Positions 33,651 to 42,081 of a stretch of DNA of 49,793 bases are shown piece after piece. The first letter of the stretch is position 1, and each line of letters opens with the position of its first letter. Both the position numbers and the translations under genes were made by a program. Source of the stretch: Deinococcales bacterium (GTDB lineage Bacteria; Deinococcota; Deinococci; Deinococcales; JAAFIG01); assembly GCA_025352125.1 (NCBI GenBank), contig JANXTZ010000069.1, positions 1-49,793 of the forward strand. Direction: 5' to 3'. Under the pieces are notes generated by a model that saw only the letters and a program-made list of their open reading frames with translations, was not told the origin of the DNA and made no database searches.

Positions 33651-35609
33651 TTAATGGCGTTGTTCGGCTCGGGTTTGAAGCTCAAAGATCAATTCTTGAG
33701 TTCCCAAAATGCCGCGATCTCCCTTGCCGTGTTCGCGCACGCCAACCGAATCGGCAGCGACCTCCTTGTCGCCCACGACCAGAATGTACGGCACTTTTTG
33801 CAATTCAGCGCTGCGGATTTTGGCTTGCATCCGTTCCGAGGAATCATCCACTTCGATCCGCAATTTGGCGGCTTTCATACTCCTGGCAAGTTCATGGGCG
33901 TACTCGAGGTGACGGTCTGAAATTGGCACGATCACGGCTTGCACTGGCGCGAGCCAGACTGGGAAGTTGCCCGCCGTGTGCTCGAGGTAAAGCGCGAAGA
34001 AACGGTCAAAACTGCCCATGATGGCACGGTGAATGACCACTGGCGTCTCTTTCTCGCCGCGTTCGTTGGTGAACTCGAGGTCAAAACGGCTGGGAACAAT
34101 GAAATCGAGTTGATTGGTGGCAATCGATTCTTCCTTGCCGACCACCGTGCGCAGTTGCACGTCGAGTTTTGGACCGTAAAAGGTGGCTTCGCCGATGCCT
34201 TCGACGTAACTCGCACCCGTCTCCTCGAGTGCGGCTCGAATGGCGGCGATGCTTTCATCCCATTGAGGTCCTGGTTCGCCAAATTTTTCGGGATTGTTCT
34301 CGAAATCGGGCAGGGACAACCTGAACCAGTAATCGCTGATGCCAAAATCGGAGTAGACCTCTTTGAACAGTTCGATCACTTTGATGAATTCGGCTTTGAC
34401 CTGCGATTTGGAGCAGTAAATATGCGCGTCGTTCTGGGTAAAACCGCGAACCCGAGCCAAACCCGAAAGTGCGCCCGAAAGCTCGAAACGGTAGACCGTG
34501 CCAGCCTCGGCGTAACGCACGGGCAGGTCGCGGTACGACTTTGGTCGAGCCGCAAAAATCATGTGGTGGTGCGGGCAGTTCATGGGCTTTAAATAATAGT
34601 TTTCGCCCTCAATCTCGATTGGGGCATACATGCCGTCCGCGTAATACGGCAAGTGACCGGACTTGTGATAGAGCGCCTCCTTGGTGATGTGCGGCGAGAT
34701 CACATAGTCATAACCGTGTTCCTGTTCTTTTTGGAACATGTAATCCTCGAGACGCTTCCTGACAAACGCACCCTTTGGAAGCCACAACGGCAAGCCCTGC
34801 CCAACCTCGTCGGAGAAGGCAAACAGATCAAGTTCCTTGCCCAACTTGCGGTGGTCGCGTTTTTTGGCTTCCTCCTGCTGCCAAAGGTAATGCTCGAGTT
34901 CCTGGGCGGTGTTGAACGCCACGCCGTAGACGCGTTGCAGCATCGGATTTTTTTCAGAGCCGCGCCAGTACGCGCCGCTGGTCGCCGTCAACTTGAAATG
35001 CGGCGGAATCAATCCCGTGCGCGGAATGTGCGGACCACGGCACAAATCTGTAAAATCGGCTTCCGAGCCTTGACGGTAAAAGGTGATGGCTTCAGACTCG
35101 GGCAAACCTTCGATCAATTCGGTCTTGTAACGGTCTTTGCCCCCATACGTCTCGAGTGCCTGCGCCCGAGTCACCTCAAACCGACTCAAAGGCAAGTCCT
35201 TGGCAATGATCTCGCGCATTTTGACCTCGAGTTTCTCGAGTTCCTCCAACTTAAGCGGTTCTGGCAGGTCAAAATCGTAATAAAATCCGTTCTCGATGAC
35301 TGGACCGACACCCATTTTGATGCGGTCGCGGGCAAAACCTTTGCCCTCAAATAGCTCGAGAATCGCCTGCGCCATGACGTGCGCCAGCGTGTGCCGCGCC
35401 AGGTCAATCGCATCGGCTGGTTTTTTGATCGTGATGATCTCGAGCGTTGCACCGTCCTGAAGCGGCGTGAAAATATCGATCAGTTTGCCGTTCAGTTTTG
35501 CGCCAATCGCGTCTTTGGCGAGGCGCGGACCGATCAATGAAGCCGCATCAAAGGCATTCGCGCCGGCTGGAAGCTCGAGTTGCTTGCCATCTGGGAGGGA
35601 AATGAACAT
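33651..35609 (-). CDS. thrS: Threonyl-tRNA synthetase
   Basis: 652-residue class II synthetase charging tRNA-Thr. A TGS domain opens (MFISLPDGKQLELPAGANAF), then the editing domain with HTLAHVMAQAI and FTDLCRGPHIP, then the catalytic core with the zinc cysteine in KPMNCPHHHMIF, motif 2 around RYAEAGTVYRFE, motif 3 in HRAIMGSFDRFFALYLEH, and a C-terminal anticodon-binding domain (ILVVGDKEVA). Complete and of normal length. ATG 35609 follows TGAGG. It is preceded by a threonine-rich leader peptide and competing inverted repeats (35650-35764), suggesting control by threonyl-tRNA supply. Confidence 0.97.
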   Translation of the reverse strand: MFISLPDGKQLELPAGANAFDAASLIGPRLAKDAIGAKLNGKLIDIFTPLQDGATLEIITIKKPADAIDLARHTLAHVMAQAILELFEGKGFARDRIKMGVGPVIENGFYYDFDLPEPLKLEELEKLEVKMREIIAKDLPLSRFEVTRAQALETYGGKDRYKTELIEGLPESEAITFYRQGSEADFTDLCRGPHIPRTGLIPPHFKLTATSGAYWRGSEKNPMLQRVYGVAFNTAQELEHYLWQQEEAKKRDHRKLGKELDLFAFSDEVGQGLPLWLPKGAFVRKRLEDYMFQKEQEHGYDYVISPHITKEALYHKSGHLPYYADGMYAPIEIEGENYYLKPMNCPHHHMIFAARPKSYRDLPVRYAEAGTVYRFELSGALSGLARVRGFTQNDAHIYCSKSQVKAEFIKVIELFKEVYSDFGISDYWFRLSLPDFENNPEKFGEPGPQWDESIAAIRAALEETGASYVEGIGEATFYGPKLDVQLRTVVGKEESIATNQLDFIVPSRFDLEFTNERGEKETPVVIHRAIMGSFDRFFALYLEHTAGNFPVWLAPVQAVIVPISDRHLEYAHELARSMKAAKLRIEVDDSSERMQAKIRSAELQKVPYILVVGDKEVAADSVGVREHGKGDRGILGTQELIFELQTRAEQRH

Positions 35610-35649
35610 GTGAAAACCTCAGTTTCTCGGGAGTGATTTGCTTGTGTTG

Positions 35650-35718
35650 TGGGTCTAAAAGGTGACCCAGACCGACGTGACCAACCTGCGCGAAATTAGA
35701 CCCCCCGAGGGGTTCGCG
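35650..35718 (-). promoter_or_regulatory. Competing inverted repeats of putative thrS attenuator
   Basis: On the transcript strand, three pairings are possible. CGCGAA within the Thr codon run (35713-35718) can pair with TTCGCG (35689-35694). GGGTCTAA at the leader stop (35696-35703) can pair with TTAGACCC (35651-35658) over 8 bp. TGGGTC (35664-35669) can pair with GACCCA (35650-35655), which uses the same downstream segment and so competes. No U run follows, so control might act on thrS translation or Rho rather than by intrinsic termination. Confidence 0.55.
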
Positions 35719-35764
35719 TGGTGGTGGTCGCAGTCGTGCACAAGTGGCTCGAGAATCGTTTCAT
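35696..35764 (-). CDS. Threonine-rich leader peptide upstream of thrS
   Basis: A 22-codon frame beginning ATG at 35764 encodes MKRFSSHLC followed by TTATTTTRTPRGV; seven of nine consecutive codons (ACG ACT GCG ACC ACC ACC ACG CGA ACC) are Thr. It ends 86 bases before the thrS ATG. This is the hallmark of leader peptides where ribosome stalling at starved codons reshapes the mRNA, as in the E. coli thr operon leader. An in-frame ATG at 35791 gives a 31-residue version. Neither start has a strong ribosome-binding site, the main weakness of the call. Confidence 0.6.
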   Translation of the reverse strand: MKRFSSHLCTTATTTTRTPRGV

Positions 35765-35973
35765 GGTTTTTTTGAGGCACGGCAGGAACATTCCGTGGCG
35801 TAAAATCAGTCTAGCACAAGGCATGATCTGGGTTGAATCTGGCAAATGATGGATGGCACGGGACTTTGACCAGCCACGATCTGTATGATCGGCTAAAGTA
35901 ACAATCTCAAAAAAACCTTGGAGCATCAGCCAGCATCAATCAAGAAACCGATTTTGAGGTATCTTTAAACAAT

Positions 35974-36663
35974 ATGGCACGTCACCCACACGCCGTGAAA
36001 TCTGATCCCCTGGGCGCTCGAGGTCGTTTGCTGTTTGGCTTGCTGGTCGGTCTGGCGGCGGGTACCCTCAGCTTTTTTTCAATCTCGAGTTCATTTATTT
36101 TGAGTGTCATGATCGCTTGGGACGTTGGGACACTGTTTTTCTTGGGATTGACCTGGCGGGTGATCTTGAGGTCAAACGCACACCTAACCAAAGTCAGAGC
36201 CACCAGCGAAGACCCCGGACGCTACGGCGTGTTTCTGATTGCCATCGGCTCGAGTCTGGTCAGTCTGTTTGCGGCAGTGTTTGTGCTGCACGGAAAAAAA
36301 GACATGGTGCTGCCCAATCTTGTTGGACTGCTGGACACCCTGGCGGTCTTGGCGGTCGTGCTTGCCTGGGTCATGACGCACACCGCCTATGCTTTGCGTT
36401 ATGCAAGGTTGTATTATGAATCCAAAACTGACGATACAGATGTAAAAAAGGGTTTGAAATTCCCTGGCGACGAAGCGCCCGATGACATGGATTTTGCCTA
36501 TTTTTCGTTTGTTTTGGGCATGGCGTTTCAGGTTTCCGACGTTTCGATCACCTGCAAGCGCATTCGCAGGGCGGTTTTATGGCACAGTTTGCAATCGTTT
36601 TTGTACAACACCGTTATTTTGGCACTGTCGCTCAACTTGTTGTTTGGCTTGTTCAGCACCTGA
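35974..36663 (+). CDS. DUF1345 family membrane protein
   Basis: 229 residues with five or so TM segments. The ending is typical of DUF1345: DMDFAYFSFVLGMAFQVSDV, then KRIRRAVLWHSLQSFLYNTV and a final hydrophobic helix. A TATCTT box about eight bases ahead of ATG and no clear ribosome-binding site suggest a leaderless transcript. Divergent from the thrS leader. Function unknown. Confidence 0.85.
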   Translation: MARHPHAVKSDPLGARGRLLFGLLVGLAAGTLSFFSISSSFILSVMIAWDVGTLFFLGLTWRVILRSNAHLTKVRATSEDPGRYGVFLIAIGSSLVSLFAAVFVLHGKKDMVLPNLVGLLDTLAVLAVVLAWVMTHTAYALRYARLYYESKTDDTDVKKGLKFPGDEAPDDMDFAYFSFVLGMAFQVSDVSITCKRIRRAVLWHSLQSFLYNTVILALSLNLLFGLFST

Positions 36664-36712
36664 TGGTGGCTTGGCTCGAGATGTGAACGTGTTTTGAGGT
36701 TTAGACTTACCC

Positions 36713-38179
36713 ATGCGTATTCTTTACTTGTTGTGCCTCTCGAGTCTGTTGTTCGCCTGTGCGCCAAATGTTCAAGCGCCCATTGCCGCAGCAATTCCCA
36801 ATCCGTCGGCACTCGAGGCGGTCAAGGTCGAAAAAAACGTGATCGCAGGTTTTCAAGAGCCGCACACGCCAATGGAATACAACAAAGCCATTTACTTGAG
36901 GTATTTCGCACCGAATCAAAAACCTCGAGTTGTGCTGGTGTTGATGCCAGGATTTTTGGGTGGCGCTCAAAACTTTGACCGTTTGGCACGCACCATGGTC
37001 TCGAGCGACCCGAGTCTTGAAGTCTGGGCGGTTGATCGCCGCTCGAATGCGCTCGAGGATCACAGTCGTTTGCTCGAGGCGTACCAAAAACGCGATCCAA
37101 TGATTTCCTGGCGTTATATGATCCGTGACGCTGGAAAACCTGGCAGCTTTCAGGCACGAACGGCTCGAGAGGTCGCCTTCATGGGGTACTGGGGGTTAAA
37201 AGTACACTTCGAGGATTTGCGGGCTGTCGTTTTGAAAGCCAGTGAAACCGCGCCGAAAGTCTTTTTTGGGGGTCACAGCCTGGGCGCGTCCTTGGTGGGC
37301 TTGTACGCGGGCTGGGACTTCGCTGGCACTCCTGGTTATCAAGTCTTGAATGGCATCATCCTGATCGACGGGGTGCCTGGTGGCGGCATGGGCGCAGGCA
37401 TTAATGAACAACAATATCAGAATGGTTCAAACGGCTTTTTGGGGATTCGCACGGCAGGCATAACAGAACTCGAGGCGGGAAAGGCGACACCGTATTTTGA
37501 AGCCCTGACTTTTTCACCCTCGAGTTTAGCCAAGTTGGGGGCGGCGGCACAGCTTGCCGCATTTGATCCGAACGGTGATTCCCCTGGCGGCATCGTGCCT
37601 TATGCGGCATCGAATTTGGCTGCCGCCATGGTCACGGGCGACGACAATTACGCCCTGATCAACATTTTTTCGATCAGTGCAGGCAAGGCGACCGGTGCAA
37701 AACTGGCAATCAATGGTCTGGCAGTTATTCTCAGCGGTTTTGCTGGCTTTCAAACCCCAGAAATCATTGGCGTGCTTGAAAATTCCACACGGGTCAATTG
37801 GCAAACACCAAACCAGGACGATCCGCTCGAGCACACCGACCCGCTCGATTTTGCCGGACGGTTCTGGACGCCAAATGCCGACTTTTAGGAATGGTACTTT
37901 CCCACGCGCTTGACGCTCGAGACTGGTGTGGTCGGACTCGACGCACCGATTTGGGCGAGGGAAAAACTCCCTTTAACGCACATGGCACAGATCAACATCC
38001 CGATCATCGCATTCAGGGCTGGACGCGGCATTGTCACCGCGCCCAATGCTTTTGAGGCGCTCGAGCAAAAACTTGGGCGCAACATTGAGATTAAAGATTT
38101 ACCCGGCTACACGCACCTCGATATTCTGGCGGCTCGAGCCAACGCCCTGGGTGGCTGGTTGATTGATTTCATGAAGTGA
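36713..38179 (+). pseudogene. Alpha/beta-hydrolase lipoprotein gene with in-frame TAG
   Basis: A lipoprotein-like signal (LYLLCLSSLLFAC, lipobox Cys at 16) and an alpha/beta-hydrolase core with the nucleophile elbow GGHSLGAS (Ser 189) run to a TAG at 37886-37888 (codon 392). The very same frame then continues without a new start for 97 codons (EWYFPTRLTLETGVVGLDAP...), reaching GYTHLDIL at the expected position of the catalytic histidine (about 468) and the stop at 38179. Thus one base change separates it from an intact ~488-codon gene. The truncated 391-residue product would lack the His and probably be inactive. Readthrough is possible but unsupported. Confidence 0.82.
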
Positions 38180-38180
38180 T

Positions 38181-38675
38181 TTACTCGAGTTCATCGACTT
38201 GATGCACTTTTTGCGCGTCCGAGTCACTGCCAGGGTGATGATGCCTTGCGACAATCTCGGCAACTCGAGCGTCGCCACCAGCGTTCAGGATCAAGCTTGA
38301 ACCAATTTGCGGATGAAATCGCTTGACCTGTGAGGCACTCAAGTTTTGAGTGTTGAAATTCAAAACTTGAGCCTCTGGACCCTGAACCTTATACAAGAAA
38401 CCGACCAGCACACGCTCAAAAACATTGTACGGACGCACCAACTTTCCGCAATCGTGCAGCAAGGTCGCCCGTTGCAAAATCAGACTCGAGTCCGGGTACA
38501 AACGAATCAATTTTTTGGTCACCCGCACCGCGTGTTCGCGGTCCCGAGCATCCATTTTCAGGTAAACCACAGATTCAGATTCAGCAAGAATCGTTCGCGC
38601 CCAAGAATCATCGGGACGGGCGAGCCTCGGGGACAATGCCCGCGCCAAACGAAACAAGCGTCCTATCACGTTCAC
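38181..38675 (-). CDS. HD-domain phosphohydrolase-like protein
   Basis: 164 residues. The HD motif ligands are visible: DREHAVRV (H48), LLHDCGKL (H74-D75), HPQIGSSLIL and VARHHHPG. This pattern matches small stand-alone HD-domain proteins of metal-dependent hydrolases acting on phosphate esters. GTG start. The stop is only one base after the preceding convergent gene's end. Substrate not evident. Confidence 0.87.
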   Translation of the reverse strand: MNVIGRLFRLARALSPRLARPDDSWARTILAESESVVYLKMDARDREHAVRVTKKLIRLYPDSSLILQRATLLHDCGKLVRPYNVFERVLVGFLYKVQGPEAQVLNFNTQNLSASQVKRFHPQIGSSLILNAGGDARVAEIVARHHHPGSDSDAQKVHQVDELE

Positions 38676-38883
38676 AAGTTTAACGGTTTTGGCAATCTTC
38701 CGTGGTTCGACAATATTTGTGAACTCGGGTGAGTTAAGATAAAATACAAACCGACCAATGACGCACGCTTTCGTCTGGAAATCTCGAGGGTTTTGGAATA
38801 TTGGCTCTCATCTCTTGCATAAAGAAAAAACACGATATGGGCGAAAATGAGCAAAGAAATCAACTCACATTCTGGAGGAATTT

Positions 38884-39315
38884 ATGAAACGCACTTTGAC
38901 CATACTGGCAATAGCCTTCATCTCGGGTTTTGCGACAGCCCAACAAACCCCGGGTTTTCAACCGATCAAACCAAACGTGATCGATGTCAACCGCGCCTTT
39001 ATCTCGCCGTTTGAATTTAGCAAAGCCTTCGGTGGCACTTTCGAGCCACGCGCCTTTCAAACGCTGTACTGGGAATACAACGGCGTGCAACTGCTGCTGA
39101 AAAAAGGCAGCACCGCCGTCTCGAGTGTTCTCGATCAAAAAAATTTCAACTTGGTGCGTCCAGTCCAAGAAAAAGAGAATCGCACGGTGATCGAGGCAAC
39201 TGTGCTGTTCAAATTTAATTGCACCATCGCGCCGACCAGCGCCAGCGATTTGCAAGTCGGCGTGACCTGCGGCGCTGGGCAAACCTTGCAAACCCAGTAC
39301 CTGCGCCGCTACTAA
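38884..39315 (+). CDS. Secreted hypothetical protein
   Basis: 143 residues with a clear signal peptide (KRTLTILAIAFISGFATA, cleavage before QQ) and a mature part containing two cysteines (FNCTI and VTCGAG) that could form a disulfide. No family recognised. GGAGG six bases before ATG makes the start secure. The 200-bp gap upstream holds an 8-bp inverted repeat GTTCACAA/TTGTGAAC (38669-38676, 38726-38733) and an AT-rich TAAGATAAAAT stretch, which may hold the promoter. Confidence 0.78.
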   Translation: MKRTLTILAIAFISGFATAQQTPGFQPIKPNVIDVNRAFISPFEFSKAFGGTFEPRAFQTLYWEYNGVQLLLKKGSTAVSSVLDQKNFNLVRPVQEKENRTVIEATVLFKFNCTIAPTSASDLQVGVTCGAGQTLQTQYLRRY

Positions 39316-39344
39316 ATAAACGCCCAATCCATTAGAGTTCGGGG

Positions 39345-39839
39345 GTGAAGAATGTTTTTATCGCCCTCGGCTCGAATTTGGGGGATCGACTCGAGCATTT
39401 GCGGGCTGGAATTTTGATGCTCGAGCAACATCCAGAAGTTAGTGTTCGCGCAAAATCCAGGATTTTTGAAACAGAACCGTTTGGTGTCACCAGCCATCAG
39501 AATACGTATTTGAACGCCGCCGTCGAACTCGAGACGGGCTTGTCGGCGAGCGATTTGCTGAAAGTGATGCTCAAAATTGAATTGTCTCGGGGGCGCGAAC
39601 GAACAGAGCGTTGGGGCGCACGAACGCTGGACCTGGACATCTTGATTTACGGCGCACACATCATCTCAGCGTCAAACCTCGAAGTTCCACACCCGCGAAT
39701 GCTTGAACGGGCGTTTGTGCTCGCACCAATGCTTGACCTTGCGCCCACTCTCGAGATTCCAGGTACACAATTGACGGTGCGTCAGGCACTCGAACGCCTG
39801 AACCTGGAGGGCATTTGGGCGACAGAACTCGAGTTTTAA
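39345..39839 (+). CDS. folK: 2-amino-4-hydroxy-6-hydroxymethyldihydropteridine pyrophosphokinase
   Basis: 164-residue folate-pathway enzyme transferring pyrophosphate from ATP to the pterin. Marks: IALGSNLGDRLEHL at the start, ETEPFGVTSHQNTYLNA, then RWGARTLDLDILIYG with the magnesium-binding aspartates and VPHPRMLERAFVLAPMLDLAP. GTG start. No other fol gene is adjacent. Its stop overlaps the convergent gene by four bases. Confidence 0.95.
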   Translation: MKNVFIALGSNLGDRLEHLRAGILMLEQHPEVSVRAKSRIFETEPFGVTSHQNTYLNAAVELETGLSASDLLKVMLKIELSRGRERTERWGARTLDLDILIYGAHIISASNLEVPHPRMLERAFVLAPMLDLAPTLEIPGTQLTVRQALERLNLEGIWATELEF

Positions 39840-40153
39840 TCAACTGAAATGTTTTGTGCCGTAAATTTTGCCTCCCACAATTCAGGCTCGAGCGCCAAAT
39901 CAAACGATGCCCGCGATACCGGCAAAACCGCAATTTCAAAACCAGCCTCGAGCGAAGCCAATCTGGCACTCGGTTCGACGCGCAAGATTTCACGCACCTG
40001 ATTGACCTCGCCTTCAAGCACCAACACCAATTCGAGTAAATTTGGGTTTTTAACCTCGATCAACAACAATTTACCAAAACGGGCTTTATAGTGTGCCCTC
40101 AAGGCTCGAGCCAGATTCTGAAGTGCGTTCTCGAGTTTGGCATCAAAGACCAT
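39836..40153 (-). CDS. Degenerate nucleotidyltransferase-like protein
   Basis: 105 residues. The sequence ALRAHYKARFGKLLLIEVK, then LELVLVLEGEVNQVREI and EAGFEIAVLPVSRASFDLA follow the minimal nucleotidyltransferase (MNT) fold as seen in HEPN-MNT pairs. However, the GSxARG and DxD catalytic motifs expected between KLLL and LVLVLEG are gone. It is thus probably not an active transferase. No HEPN partner gene is next to it. Could be a remnant or a structural relic with a different role. Confidence 0.55.
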   Translation of the reverse strand: MVFDAKLENALQNLARALRAHYKARFGKLLLIEVKNPNLLELVLVLEGEVNQVREILRVEPSARLASLEAGFEIAVLPVSRASFDLALEPELWEAKFTAQNISVD

Positions 40154-40180
40154 AATCGCGAGTTTAACCGATCTTCAAAT

Positions 40181-40209
40181 TTGACACCCTGTTCACGCTC
40201 GTGTATCCT
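40181..40209 (+). promoter_or_regulatory. Promoter of the tRNA-Gln/tRNA-Glu unit
   Basis: A perfect -35 TTGACA (40181-40186) and TATCCT (40204-40209) are 17 bp apart, the latter preceded by TG one base earlier. Start of transcription would be near 40216, about 68 bases before tRNA-Gln. Confidence 0.75.
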
Positions 40210-40283
40210 TTCAAAGCTTTTGACACGAGTTCCTGCCGACTCGAGCATCGTCAAACGCAGCCGACCTAGCGGCGCATCATCGT

Positions 40284-40357
40284 TGGGGTATCGTCTAACG
40301 GCAGGACGAGCGTCTCTGAAGCGCTTAATCTTGGTTCGAATCCAAGTACCCCAGCCA
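40284..40357 (+). tRNA. tRNA-Gln, anticodon CTG
   Basis: Acceptor arms TGGGGTA and TACCCCA pair over seven bases, the anticodon stem AGCGT/GCGCT encloses loop CTCTGAA (anticodon CTG, positions 34-36), and the T-arm is TTGG-TTCGAAT-CCAA. CCA is encoded. It lies 15 bases before tRNA-Glu in the same unit. Confidence 0.93.
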
Positions 40358-40372
40358 AACAAGATCACGGAC

Positions 40373-40448
<76 letters not shown>

Positions 40449-40453
40449 AAAGA

Positions 40454-40479
40454 AAACTCCCGCCAAGCGGGAGTTTTTT
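40454..40479 (+). terminator. Rho-independent terminator after the tRNAs
   Basis: Arms AAACTCCCGC (40454-40463) and GCGGGAGTTT (40467-40476) with a three-base loop, followed by three further T. On the other strand the A-rich flank makes it suitable for ending the DHFR-like gene as well. Confidence 0.9.
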
Positions 40480-40490
40480 GCTGCTCGAAC

Positions 40491-41054
40491 TTAAGCTTGA
40501 CGCGGTTGGTATTTGGCGACAATCACCCCAGATCGGGTTGATTTGGCTTCAAGCAAATCCAAGCGTTTTAGCGTTCCCTGGGAAAACAGCGGCTTGCCGC
40601 TATATGCGACCACGTTGTGAACATAAAGCGTGAGTTCGTCGAGCAGATCGTGTTGAATTAAAGAGTTGACCAATCCTGGACTGCCCTGAACCGCAATGTT
40701 TTTGCCAGATTGGCTTTTAAGCTTTTTTATCTCTTGCTCGAGGTTGTCTTCAATGAGCGTGGGAGTTTCAAAGTTGCCCCACTCAACGTTATCGAGCGTC
40801 GTGGAAACCACGTACTTGGGCGTATTGTTGAGGAATTGGGCAAAACCGCCGTCGGCAGCATCATCTGACATGGTAGACCAGTAAGGTAGCCATTCCTGAT
40901 ACGTCACCCTGCCCATCATGATCGCGTCCACCGTTGGCAAGAAAGCGCCCAATTCTGCGCCCATGTCCTCGTCGAAAGTTTCTTGCCAGAGGTTTGGAGC
41001 TTCGGTAATTCCATCCAAGCTGATAAACAATCCTGATACCAATTTTCGCATCAT
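40491..41054 (-). CDS. Dihydrofolate-reductase-like (RibD C-terminal) protein
   Basis: 187-residue protein of the RibD-C/DHFR-fold family common in actinobacteria and Deinococcota as stand-alone reductases. Marks: MRKLVSGLFISLDGITEAP, MMGRVTYQEWLPYW, PKYVVSTTLDNVEW and IAVQGSPGLVNSLIQHDLLD with LTLYVHNVV. ATG 41054 with AGGAG. The AraC-type regulator gene ends 170 bp upstream on the same strand. Likely NADPH-dependent; substrate unknown. Confidence 0.9.
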   Translation of the reverse strand: MMRKLVSGLFISLDGITEAPNLWQETFDEDMGAELGAFLPTVDAIMMGRVTYQEWLPYWSTMSDDAADGGFAQFLNNTPKYVVSTTLDNVEWGNFETPTLIEDNLEQEIKKLKSQSGKNIAVQGSPGLVNSLIQHDLLDELTLYVHNVVAYSGKPLFSQGTLKRLDLLEAKSTRSGVIVAKYQPRQA

Positions 41055-41223
41055 TCACACTCCTAAATTTGTGGCGCTGGATGAGTGTCTCTTGAGACGT
41101 ACCCTGCACCAACGTGTTAGGAGTTTACGAATTGTTGGAAATAAAGTCTTGTATCCAAACGACACCCACGGCAGTCACCTGAACCAAGTCTCAAAAAGCC
41201 GTACCGGCGGTGCTCGAGAAGAC

Positions 41224-41949
41224 TTACTTGGTTGAGATTGATTGCGGCGAATCTCGGGGGTTGAGTGGTGCGTGAAGCCACGCACCCTTGGCGATGCGGG
41301 CAGGTGTGCGACCAACAAGATGGCGCAGCATCTTGGTTAAATGTGGTTGGTCTGTGTATCCAAGATCGTGAATCACATCAGGAATTGTCATTCCAGCCTC
41401 GAGCAACGCCACCGCCCGATGCGCCCGCTCGATGGATTGAACGGTACGTTGATTCAACCCCGTGGCTTGCACAAAGCGCCGCTGCAAGGTGCGGACAGTG
41501 GCGAGGCGCTCGAACAGTTCGTTCTTGACCAGGGGTTCGACGATTGATTCGCTTCGCATTACGCCGAGACGGACGAGGCGTTCGATCAACAGGTCTGCCT
41601 CATCGGCATTTGGTATTGGCAGGGCATGGTCGTGCAACCAGAACGTGCCACCAATGGTGCGCAGGTTGGCGTGCCTGTCCAAAAGTTGCGTTGGCGGCAG
41701 CGCAGGCATGTAAACGCCAAGCTTAAAGGTAATCCCAAAAAACTCCGCGTTGGCAGGACCTTGGGCGATGGTGGCTCTGGTTTCAGGTCCGCGCATCATG
41801 ACGCTTGTGATGCCTTGCTGGCGTGTGAAGACCATTTCTGACAAACTGACAGCCAGCGAGGTAAATGACTCCGCCTGCGTACTTTGCGAACTCCAGACCG
41901 TCTCGACCAAGGGCGAGTCGGATTTTTGATTTTCGACGGCAAAGTCCAT
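41224..41949 (-). CDS. AraC-family transcriptional regulator
   Basis: 241 residues. The C-terminal 100 contain two HTH motifs: LATVRTLQRRFVQATGLNQRTV and TIPDVIHDLGYTDQPHLTKM, followed by GRTPARIAK. The N-terminal part is an AraC-type sensing domain. I use ATG 41949; GTG codons further upstream are possible. A short inverted repeat TCGAT-TTT-ATCGA lies near the start codon, and GTCTC-TT-GAGAC (41087-41098) lies before the DHFR-like gene; either could be its site. It may control that gene. Confidence 0.87.
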   Translation of the reverse strand: MDFAVENQKSDSPLVETVWSSQSTQAESFTSLAVSLSEMVFTRQQGITSVMMRGPETRATIAQGPANAEFFGITFKLGVYMPALPPTQLLDRHANLRTIGGTFWLHDHALPIPNADEADLLIERLVRLGVMRSESIVEPLVKNELFERLATVRTLQRRFVQATGLNQRTVQSIERAHRAVALLEAGMTIPDVIHDLGYTDQPHLTKMLRHLVGRTPARIAKGAWLHAPLNPRDSPQSISTK

Positions 41950-42015
41950 TGTTCTCGATTTTATCGAAATCACCACCAAACTGATGCGCGACCTGACCGT
42001 AAAAATGCGTCAGTC

Positions 42016-42044
42016 AAAAAATCTGGCGCTCGAGACACAGCGCC
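42016..42044 (-). terminator. Rho-independent terminator of nspC
   Basis: On the minus strand GGCGCT (42039-42044) and AGCGCC (42025-42030) pair around an eight-base loop that includes part of a CTCGAG, followed by AGA and six T (complement of 42016-42021). It lies 38 bp after the nspC stop. Confidence 0.75.
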
Positions 42045-42081
42045 GTGAGCGAATGTAGCCGTAAACGCTTGGTTTTAGACA

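Noticed and set aside
35765..35926. Longer N-terminal extension of the thrS leader frame (to 35926)
   Set aside because: The extra residues look random and the region has no ribosome-binding site; only the Thr-rich end is informative.
35610..35973. T-box riboswitch upstream of thrS
   Set aside because: No T-box consensus or antiterminator sequence found on the minus strand; the Thr-rich leader peptide explains the region better.
37886..37888. TAG as pyrrolysine or selenocysteine codon
   Set aside because: Selenocysteine uses TGA, no pyrrolysine machinery is visible, and other genes in the window end normally with TAG (vapC, amt).
37910..38179. Independent small gene after the hydrolase
   Set aside because: It is in the same frame as the hydrolase, has only an internal TTG and carries the hydrolase's expected C-terminus.
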